A DNA stretch of 6,601 bases from Desulfovibrionaceae bacterium (GTDB taxonomy: Bacteria; Pseudomonadota; Gammaproteobacteria; Burkholderiales; Burkholderiaceae_C), in the NCBI GenBank assembly GCA_009778355.1, contig WRJY01000195.1:1-6601 (forward strand). Reading direction: 5' to 3'. Position numbers and translations under genes: made by a program. Position 1 is the stretch's first letter; each line of letters begins with the position of its first letter. Below the pieces are notes generated by a model that was not told the DNA's origin, did no database searches, and saw only the letters and a list, made by a program, of their open reading frames with translations. Shown one piece after another: positions 1 through 5,076 of the stretch.

Positions 1-71
1 CAAGCCATTCGTATGGACCAAGTCTGCCGACCAAATCCTTGCCAGTGTCAAGCGATTTTGTCTGCGAATTT

Positions 72-347
72 CTAACTCAGGACACTAGCGTTCCCCTGCA
101 GTGTGGCTGCATAGAACACTTGCTTGCTGCCTTGGGCATGGGCCAAGCTCAGTTTGACTTCTTCCCATTGTGTGCTTTTACCTTTGCGCCGATCGGCGCT
201 GGCCTTTGCTGGGTGTACCGTGGGCACCATGCTGCCATCGACTTCGGCGATGAAGATCTGGTTGTCGGGCACCTTGTTGGGCAAGCCTTGCGGCTGGCCA
301 TGTTCGCCTCCTGTTCGTTGCATCAAATCTGCATGATATCGGTCACA
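72..347 (-). pseudogene. Probable transposase remnant
   Basis: An open stretch on the minus strand runs from just after a stop at 348-350 to a TAG at 72-74. It can be read from a TTG at 324-326 or an ATG at 321-323. The translation contains FIAEVDGSMVPTV, then a basic DRRKGK stretch, then WEEVKLSLAHAQGS. This resembles the region around the first catalytic Asp of DDE transposases (hydrophobic strand, D-G-S/T, basic linker, E-x-K/R-L). At about 90 residues it is far shorter than a full transposase and lacks the later catalytic residues. The expected continuation below position 72 is not open in the same frame. The upstream end stops close to the structured repeat at 386-587. I cannot fix the IS family; ISKra4- or ISLre2-like is only a guess from the DGS motif context. 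It is most likely a dead fragment. No terminal inverted repeats of its own are visible. Confidence 0.45.
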
Positions 348-385
348 TCACTTTGAATCGCACCCGGGCGTGAGGGGGGGTGTGA

Positions 386-587
386 GAGCCTGTTTACGAT
401 CTCAACGGGCCCGCGTTGGGCCGCCAACTCATCCAGATTTCGGCCCCAACCCTTCGGGCAGACACCTTTTCGGGCGGTCTGCGGCGTTGCAGCGCTTGCC
501 CATGGATGGACTATGGGCGTGCGCTACGCCTTGCATCCCATCCCGAAAAGGTGTCTGCGCGGGCCTGTTGAGATCATAAACAGGCTC
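386..587. repeat. Structured inverted-repeat element, copy 1
   Basis: A 202-bp non-coding element is bounded by 30-bp inverted arms at 386-415 and 558-587 (28 of 30 positions pair). The outer 9 bp are GAGCCTGTT and the inner 4 bp CGCG. Inside is a second perfect stem, CAGACACCTTTTCGGG at 459-474 with its complement at 542-557. Inside that is a third hairpin built of 483-487/526-530, 491-495/521-525 and 498-503/513-518. The trinucleotide TGA flanks both ends (383-385 and 588-590), which could be a short target duplication or chance. The core is nearly identical to that of the copy at 4811-5076. The element lies 20 bp past the stop of the acyl-CoA dehydrogenase gene, so it would be in that transcript's 3' region. 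It behaves like a MITE or REP-type element. Open frames through it are a by-product of its composition. Confidence 0.85.
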
Positions 588-607
588 TGAGGGCGCGGCG
601 TCTTCTG

Positions 608-1834
608 TTACTTGCTGACCGCGTACTTCGCCAGTTCCAGCTTGGCCAGCGCGTTGCGGTGCACTTCGTCGGGGCCGTCGGCCAGGCGCAGGGTGCGCTG
701 GTGGGCGTAGCTGGCGGCCAATGGGAAGTCGTCGCTGACGCCCGCGCCGCCGTGGGCCTGGATGGCCCAGTCGATGATGCGGGTGGACATGTTGGGGGCG
801 ACGATTTTTATCATGGCGATTTCGGCCTGCGCGACTTTGTTGCCGACGGTGTCCATCATGTAGGCGGCTTTCAGCGTCAGCAGGCGGGCCTGTTCGATCA
901 TGCAGCGCGCCTCGGCCACGCGCTCGCGCCACACGCCTTGGGTGGAGATGGGTTTGCCGAAGGCGACGCGGTTGTTCAGGCGCCGGCACATCAGCTCCAG
1001 CGCCCGCTCGGCGGCGCCGATGCTGCGCATGCAGTGGTGGATGCGCCCCGGGCCCAGGCGCCCCTGCGCGATGGCAAAGCCCTTGCCTTCGCCCAGCAGC
1101 AGGTTGCCGACGGGCACGCGCACGTCTTTCAGCTCGACTTCGGCATGGCCGTGCGGGGCGTCGTCGTGGCCGAACACGGTGAGCGCGCGCACCACCTTGA
1201 CGCCTTTGGCGTTGGACGGCACCAGAATCATCGACTGCTGCGCATGGCGGGCGGCCGTGGGGTCGGTCTTGCCCATCACGATGTAAATGGCGCAGCGCGG
1301 GTCGGCGGCGCCGGAGGACCACCACTTGCGGCCATTGATGACGTATTCGTCGCCCTCGCGGCGCATCGAGCATTCGATGTTGGTGGCGTCGGAGGAGGCG
1401 ACCATGGGTTCGGTCATCAGGAAGGCCGAGCGGATTTCGCCCTTGAGCAGCGGCTCCAGCCATTGGTCCTTGTTGGCTTCGGAGCCGTAGCGTTCAATGG
1501 TTTCCATGTTGCCGGTGTCGGGCGCCGAGCAGTTGAATATTTCGGGCGCCCAGGAGACGCGGCCCATGATCTCGCACAGCGGCGCGTATTCGAGGTTGGA
1601 CAGTCCTTCGGGCGCGCGCGTGGATTTGGGCAGGAACAGGTTCCACAGCCCGGCGGCGCGGGCCTTGGGCTTGAGCTGTTCGATGATTTTGGTGGGCACC
1701 CAGGGGTTGCCCTTGGCCCGGTTGGCGACCACCTCATCGTGAAATGCGTTCTCGTTGGGGTAGACGTGCTCGTCCATGAAAGCGAGCAGCTTGGCCTGCA
1801 TTTGCCTGACCTTGGGGCTGTAGTCGAATTCCAT
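608..1834 (-). CDS. Acyl-CoA dehydrogenase family protein (ACAD10/11-like, LvaC-like)
   Basis: This is a 408-residue flavoprotein of the acyl-CoA dehydrogenase family, a soluble cytoplasmic enzyme expected to bind FAD and an acyl-CoA. Visible family signatures are AFLMTEP at 137-143 and GRKWWSSGA at 168-176 (middle beta domain, FAD contacts), LGPGRIHHCMR at 260-270, QAHGGAGVS at 359-367, and RLADGPDEVHRN at 383-394. Where medium-chain dehydrogenases carry the catalytic Glu of the YEG motif, this protein has Asp386 (ADG), as in the ACAD10/ACAD11 subgroup. The ATG at 1832-1834 is chosen because AAGGA sits 7 nt upstream and the N-terminus matches the family length. The same frame stays open to 2674, but that part is a shadow of the kinase gene. 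It lies 59 bp downstream of the APH-fold kinase, which supports a shared transcript and sequential action. The family is certain; the substrate is inferred, with 4-phosphoacyl-CoA the leading idea and a branched or long-chain acyl-CoA the alternative. Confidence 0.95.
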   Translation of the reverse strand: MEFDYSPKVRQMQAKLLAFMDEHVYPNENAFHDEVVANRAKGNPWVPTKIIEQLKPKARAAGLWNLFLPKSTRAPEGLSNLEYAPLCEIMGRVSWAPEIFNCSAPDTGNMETIERYGSEANKDQWLEPLLKGEIRSAFLMTEPMVASSDATNIECSMRREGDEYVINGRKWWSSGAADPRCAIYIVMGKTDPTAARHAQQSMILVPSNAKGVKVVRALTVFGHDDAPHGHAEVELKDVRVPVGNLLLGEGKGFAIAQGRLGPGRIHHCMRSIGAAERALELMCRRLNNRVAFGKPISTQGVWRERVAEARCMIEQARLLTLKAAYMMDTVGNKVAQAEIAMIKIVAPNMSTRIIDWAIQAHGGAGVSDDFPLAASYAHQRTLRLADGPDEVHRNALAKLELAKYAVSK

Positions 1835-1841
1835 CGTGCTT

Positions 1842-1846
1842 TCCTT
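1842..1846 (-). promoter_or_regulatory. Ribosome binding site of the acyl-CoA dehydrogenase gene
   Basis: AAGGA on the minus strand ends 7 nt before the ATG at 1832-1834. It fixes the true start and shows that the much longer open frame extending to 2674 is not one fused protein. Confidence 0.75.
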
Positions 1847-1848
1847 TT

Positions 1849-1887
1849 GGGGTGATTTGGAAACGGTTGGGACTTGGGGGGGTGATT
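1849..1887. repeat. Short direct repeat between kinase and dehydrogenase genes
   Basis: The 9-mer GGGGTGATT occurs at 1849-1857 and again at 1879-1887 (AATCACCCC on the transcribed strand). The copies start exactly 30 bp apart, about three helical turns. Both lie in the 59-bp gap between the kinase stop and the dehydrogenase start, and the proximal copy nearly touches the ribosome binding site. A protein or RNA regulatory role is possible, but a chance G-rich repeat is also plausible. Confidence 0.3.
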
Positions 1888-1893
1888 GATGGT

Positions 1894-2985
1894 TCAAAGC
1901 GCCATGCTTTTGCGGGCATATGACCAAGCCAGCTCGGCCATTGGGCGCGCGCCGGCGCCGCTGGCCCTGGCCTGCTCGCTGCTGGCGGTGCCGGCTTGTA
2001 CCCGCTTGGCGATGCCTTGCAGGATGGCGGCAATGCGGAACATGTTGTAGGCCAGGTAGAAGTTCCAGTCCGGCGCCAGGGCCTCGGGGGTGGCCAGGCC
2101 GGTGCGCTCGCAGTAGCGGCGGATGTAGTCCTGCTCGCTGGGGATGCCCAGGCTGGCGATATCGACGCCGCCGATGCCGCGCGACAGGCTGCTCGGAACA
2201 TGCCAGGCCATGCAGTGGTAGCTGAAGTCGGCCAGCGGATGACCCAGGGTGGACAGCTCCCAGTCCAGCACCGCCAGGATGCGCGGCTCGCCGGGGTGGA
2301 AGATGGCGTTGTCCAGCCGGTAGTCGCCGTGCACGATGGAGGTCAGTTCGCTGCGCGCGCTGGCCGGAATGTGGGCCGGCAGCCATTCGATCAAACGGTC
2401 CATCTCGGCGATGGGATCGGTGACCGAGGCCAGGTACTGCTTGCTCCAGCGGCCGATCTGGCGCTCGAAGTAGTTGCCCGGCTTGCCGTAGCCGGCCAGG
2501 CCGCGCGCCTTGTAGTCCACCGTGTGCAGCGCGGCGATGACGCGGTTCATCTCGTCGTAGATCGCGCCCCGCTGCTCGCGCGTCATGCCGGGCAGGGTTT
2601 GGTCCCACAGCACGCGGCCCTCGACGAACTCCATGACGTAGAAGGCGCGGCCAATGACCGATTCGTCCTCGCACAGCGCGTGCATCCGGGGCACCGGCAC
2701 CTGGGTGCCGGCCAGCGCGCTCATGACGGCGAATTCGCGCTCGATGGCGTGCGCCGAGGGCAGCAGTTTGGCCACCGGGCCGGGCTTGGCGCGCATCACG
2801 TAGGTCTGCCCCGGCGTGATGAGCTTGTAAGTAGGGTTGGACTGGCCGCCCTTGAACATCTCCACGCTCAAAGGACCAGCGTAGCCCGGCAGGCGCGCCG
2901 CCAGCCAGCGCGACAGCGCCTCGACATCAAAGGCGTGCGCCTCGGAGACAGGGCGGGTGCCCACGAATTGTTCGATGTTTCTCAT
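1894..2985 (-). CDS. APH-fold phosphotransferase (ACAD10/11 kinase-domain-like, LvaA-like)
   Basis: This 363-residue protein has the aminoglycoside-phosphotransferase/choline-kinase fold. A glycine-rich nucleotide loop FKGGQSN is at 44-50, followed by the YVMRAKP strand with a basic residue near 65-67. The catalytic loop HGDYRLDN is at 219-226 (Asp221 as the base, Asn226 as the metal ligand). The metal-binding VLDWELSTLGHP is at 239-250. All kinase residues are present, so it should be active. It belongs to the subgroup that travels with acyl-CoA dehydrogenases rather than to antibiotic-resistance enzymes. The proposed role is ATP-dependent phosphorylation of a hydroxyl on an acyl-CoA, handing the product to the dehydrogenase encoded 59 bp downstream. 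I chose the ATG at 2983-2985 because MRNIEQFVGTRPVSE is the usual family N-terminus. Starts at 3022-3024 and 3031-3033 are also in frame, and no start has a strong Shine-Dalgarno. The Crp-type regulator gene ends 139 bp upstream. Confidence 0.93.
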   Translation of the reverse strand: MRNIEQFVGTRPVSEAHAFDVEALSRWLAARLPGYAGPLSVEMFKGGQSNPTYKLITPGQTYVMRAKPGPVAKLLPSAHAIEREFAVMSALAGTQVPVPRMHALCEDESVIGRAFYVMEFVEGRVLWDQTLPGMTREQRGAIYDEMNRVIAALHTVDYKARGLAGYGKPGNYFERQIGRWSKQYLASVTDPIAEMDRLIEWLPAHIPASARSELTSIVHGDYRLDNAIFHPGEPRILAVLDWELSTLGHPLADFSYHCMAWHVPSSLSRGIGGVDIASLGIPSEQDYIRRYCERTGLATPEALAPDWNFYLAYNMFRIAAILQGIAKRVQAGTASSEQARASGAGARPMAELAWSYARKSMAL

Positions 2986-3039
2986 ATCAATGAACCAAGA
3001 CGCGCCGCCTCGACCGCGACGCATGAAACACAAGGAAAC

Positions 3040-3064
3040 GCGCGGCTTGCAAGGCAGGCCGCGC
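3040..3064. promoter_or_regulatory. Inverted repeat upstream of the kinase gene
   Basis: A perfect 7-bp inverted repeat (GCGCGGC at 3040-3046, GCCGCGC at 3058-3064) flanks an 11-nt centre, and the octamer palindrome CTTGCAAG at 3046-3053 overlaps its left half. It lies in the 139-bp gap between the regulator stop and the kinase start. It could be an operator, or the stem of a weak terminator behind the regulator gene. There is no T-run on the transcribed strand and no convincing promoter hexamers, so the call is tentative. Confidence 0.25.
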
Positions 3065-3124
3065 CCGTGCGCCCCTTTGCCGGGAAGCGCAACACTCCGA
3101 AGCGAGTGGGGCTTGGGGAATGGC

Positions 3125-3838
3125 TCAGGCCGCGGAGATGCGCCGCAGCGCCGCGCGGTCGCGCACCACCAGGCCAGCAGGGTCGATGCGCAGCACGCCC
3201 TCGCGCTCCATGGTCTTGAGCTCCTGGTTGACGCGCTGGCGCGAGGCCCCCAGCAGTTGCGCCAGTTCTTCCTGCGCCAGTTGCAGGGTGATGCGCACTT
3301 CGTCGTCCGCCGACGGACTGGGCGCGCCGTAGGTGCGCAACAGGTGACCGAGCTGCTTGGCCAGGCGCGCGCGCAACGGCAGGGTGTTCAAGTCTTCCAC
3401 TTGCCCGAACAGCAGGCGGATGCGGCGCGCCTGCAAGCGCAGCAGCGCCTCGTACAGCTCGCTGTGCTGGGACAGTATCTTGTTGAAATCGGTACGCGCC
3501 ACGCACAGGATGGTGGTGTCGCCATGCGCATAGGCATCGTGCGTGCGCCGGTCGCCGTCGAACATGGCCACGTCGCCGAACCAGACGCCAGGCTCCACGT
3601 AGGTCAGCGTGATCTGCTTGCCCGTCAGCGTGGTCGAGCCGACCCGCACCGCGCCCTTGGCGCAGGCAATCCAGCGCACCGGCAGCTCGCCGCGGGCGCT
3701 GATCAGCTCGCCGTCCTGAAAGCGTTTGACGTAAGCGCATCGAAGAATGTCGTGCCGCAATGAAGGGGAAAGAGAGGAAAACCAGCGACCGCTATTGATC
3801 GCCTCGCGTTCCTCCATGGTAAGAATCGGATCGTCCAT
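3125..3838 (-). CDS. Crp/Fnr family transcriptional regulator
   Basis: This 237-residue regulator has an N-terminal cyclic-nucleotide-binding-type beta barrel (about 20-130), a long dimerisation helix (about 125-165) and a C-terminal winged helix (about 170-232). The phosphate-binding-cassette segment WFGDVAMFDGDRRTH at 86-100 keeps an acidic residue (Asp89) and Arg98-Thr99 where E. coli CRP has Glu72 and Arg82-Ser83, so binding of a cyclic nucleotide is possible. The only cysteines, at 34, 59 and 112, do not form an Fnr-type N-terminal cluster. The helix-turn-helix is at about 187-209 with recognition helix SRQRVNQ. It keeps the first Arg of CRP but has Gln201 and Gln205 where CRP has Glu181 and Arg185, so its operator should differ from TGTGA. 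The start used is the ATG at 3836-3838; Met8 is an alternative and neither has a clear ribosome binding site. It probably controls the flanking acyl-CoA genes. Confidence 0.95.
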   Translation of the reverse strand: MDDPILTMEEREAINSGRWFSSLSPSLRHDILRCAYVKRFQDGELISARGELPVRWIACAKGAVRVGSTTLTGKQITLTYVEPGVWFGDVAMFDGDRRTHDAYAHGDTTILCVARTDFNKILSQHSELYEALLRLQARRIRLLFGQVEDLNTLPLRARLAKQLGHLLRTYGAPSPSADDEVRITLQLAQEELAQLLGASRQRVNQELKTMEREGVLRIDPAGLVVRDRAALRRISAA

Positions 3839-3859
3839 GGACTGTCTTATGGGTGACTA

Positions 3860-3878
3860 CGACAAGCCTCTATTGTCG
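3860..3878. promoter_or_regulatory. Candidate operator CGACAA-N7-TTGTCG
   Basis: A perfect 6-bp inverted repeat (CGACAA at 3860-3865, TTGTCG at 3873-3878) is separated by 7 nt and lies about 22 bp upstream of the regulator start. It sits in the 58-bp gap after the enoyl-CoA hydratase-family gene. A dimeric regulator such as the adjacent Crp/Fnr protein could bind it and autoregulate. Against this, the half-sites are short and no matching second site was found in the window. It could instead form a weak stem at the end of the upstream transcript. Confidence 0.3.
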
Positions 3879-3896
3879 CGCTGGAGACGGCGGCGG

Positions 3897-4676
3897 TTAC
3901 TCGTAGCGCGGCGTTTGCCGGGCCAAAAATGCAGAAATACCGATGCCGCCGTTGACGTGGTACAGGTTTTTGACGAAATGCTCGCGCTCCAGCGCCAGTT
4001 GCGCGGGCAGGTCGTTGGCCTGCGCCTCGTTGAGCAGTTCCTTGATGCTGGTCATGACGTTGGGCGCGCGCGCGCCCAATTGGGCCGCCCAGTCCAGCGC
4101 CGCGCCCAGCGCCTGCCCGGCGTCGCACAGGCGGCCGGCCACGCCCAACTCATGCAGGCGCTGTGCGCCGATGCGCTCGCCAGTCATCAGCAGTTCAGCG
4201 GCCAACTGCCGCGGCAGCGCGCGCGCCAGGCTCCAACTGCCGCCGCCGTCGGGCGACAGCGCGACGTTGCTGTAGGCCATGACGAACACCGCATTGCGCG
4301 CCGCCACGATCAAGTCGCAGGCCAGCGCCAGCGAAAAGCCCGCGCCCGCCGCCGCCCCTTCGACCGCGGCGATGACCGGCTTGGGAAAGGTGCGGATGGC
4401 CTCGATCCAGGCATGCAAGCCGTCGATGCTCTGCGCCTGCGCCTCGGGCGCCCTGAGCCGGTTGGCCTGCAGGCGCTGCAAGTTGCCGCCGGCGCAGAAC
4501 GTCTCGCCCTCGCCGGCGATGACGGCGCAGCGCACGTCGGGGTTGGACTCGGCGATGTTCAGCGCCTCGACGCCGGCGGCGTACATCTCGGGGCCGAGCG
4601 CGTTGCGATGCTCGGGGTTGCAAATGGTCAGCACCATGGTGCTGCCCTCGAAAGTGCTGCGCAGTTCAGCGGCCAA
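3897..4676 (-). CDS. Enoyl-CoA hydratase/isomerase family protein (PaaG-like active site)
   Basis: This 259-residue crotonase-fold protein is expected to be a soluble oligomer acting on an acyl-CoA thioester. The oxyanion-hole segments are present: FCAGGNL at 60-66 and VEGAAAGAGFSLALACD at 105-121. The first hydratase glutamate (Glu144 of rat crotonase) aligns with Ser115, and the second (Glu164) with Tyr135, in AYSNVALSPDGGGSW (134-148). Asp143 in SPDGGG matches the Asp used by PaaG-type isomerases. Double-bond isomerisation, or another enolate-based reaction, is therefore more likely than simple hydration. The start is TTG at 4674-4676, supported by GAGGAG 8 nt upstream; the first in-frame ATG (residue 14) would remove the first beta strand. 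The Crp-type regulator starts 58 bp downstream on the same strand, so the genes may be co-transcribed. Confidence 0.93.
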   Translation of the reverse strand: MAAELRSTFEGSTMVLTICNPEHRNALGPEMYAAGVEALNIAESNPDVRCAVIAGEGETFCAGGNLQRLQANRLRAPEAQAQSIDGLHAWIEAIRTFPKPVIAAVEGAAAGAGFSLALACDLIVAARNAVFVMAYSNVALSPDGGGSWSLARALPRQLAAELLMTGERIGAQRLHELGVAGRLCDAGQALGAALDWAAQLGARAPNVMTSIKELLNEAQANDLPAQLALEREHFVKNLYHVNGGIGISAFLARQTPRYE

Positions 4677-4684
4677 GAGCGTAT

Positions 4685-4690
4685 CTCCTC
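4685..4690 (-). promoter_or_regulatory. Ribosome binding site supporting a TTG start
   Basis: GAGGAG on the minus strand lies 8 nt before the TTG at 4674-4676. It is the strongest Shine-Dalgarno in the window and decides that the crotonase-family protein begins at this TTG rather than at an internal ATG. Confidence 0.75.
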
Positions 4691-4810
4691 GTTATTGCTG
4701 GTGTCGCGGTTGCCCGCGGGCCGCCCGGTTCATGATCGAGCGGCTCGCCGCGGCGCCGGCGGTGAATCGGCCCCATGTCATGGCGGCACATTATGGCGGC
4801 AGACCTCTTG

Positions 4811-5076
4811 GAGCCTGTTCAGTGTCTTTTCGCCGTCGCGTTGGGCCGCAATCGGGATGAGTGGGTGACCAAGCCGCTTGCATGGGCTTGTGCCCATGCA
4901 AGCGGCTTGGCCGCCAAATCGCCCGATTTCGGCCCAACCCTTCGGGCAGACACCTTTTCGGGTGGTCTGCGGCGTTGCGACGCTTGCCCATAGATGGACT
5001 ATGGGCGGCGCGCCGCGCCTTGCATCCCATCCCGAAAAGGTGTCTGCGCGACGGCGAAAAGACACTGAACAGGCTC
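4811..5076. repeat. Structured inverted-repeat element, copy 2
   Basis: A 266-bp non-coding element has perfect 30-bp inverted arms (4811-4840 and 5047-5076) that begin with the same GAGCCTGTT and end with the same CGCG as copy 1. The 17 bp between differ from copy 1 at about 11 positions while still pairing fully. The shared core holds the perfect stem GCAGACACCTTTTCGGG at 4946-4962 with its complement at 5031-5047, and inside it the hairpin GCCCATA/TATGGGC at 4986-4992/5000-5006. Copy 2 also has about 65 bp absent from copy 1, forming an extra long hairpin (4843-4935). The right edge directly abuts the stop codon (5077-5079) of the 2-hydroxyacid dehydrogenase gene, so the element would fold as the first part of that gene's 3' region. 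No exact target duplication is seen (TTG on the left, TTA on the right). Confidence 0.88.
4869..4910. repeat. Perfect 19-bp hairpin inside copy 2
   Basis: The arms 4869-4887 and 4892-4910 are exact reverse complements around a 4-nt TTGT loop. The stem extends imperfectly outwards, with 13 of 14 positions pairing between 4843-4856 and 4922-4935. It would form a very stable hairpin as RNA or a cruciform in DNA. It is the main length difference between the two element copies. Confidence 0.85.

Noticed and set aside
39..356. Plus-strand frame of 105 codons at the left edge
   Set aside because: It lies opposite the transposase-like frame, shows no family pattern and has no convincing ribosome binding site.
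370..579. Small protein encoded through repeat copy 1, with a similar peptide in copy 2 (shared PSGRHLFG segment)
   Set aside because: The similarity follows from the repeated DNA. The frames diverge after the shared segment, have no ribosome binding site, and the DNA is constrained as stems rather than as codons.
659..1855. Long plus-strand open frame opposite the dehydrogenase gene
   Set aside because: It is antisense to a clear family member, with the GC-rich low-information composition of a mirror frame. The same holds for plus-strand frames at 1996-3219, 3747-4868 and 4861-6138.
1835..2674. In-frame extension of the acyl-CoA dehydrogenase to 688 residues, which could suggest a kinase-dehydrogenase fusion like ACAD10/11
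   Set aside because: The extra 280 residues are arginine- and alanine-rich out-of-frame sequence overlapping the real kinase gene, which is read in another minus-strand frame. A good ribosome binding site precedes the ATG at 1832-1834.
4780..4801. Tandem ATGGCGGCA (4780-4788 and 4793-4801) as a regulatory repeat
   Set aside because: Only two copies of a 9-mer in GC-rich sequence, with no link to a promoter or symmetric site.
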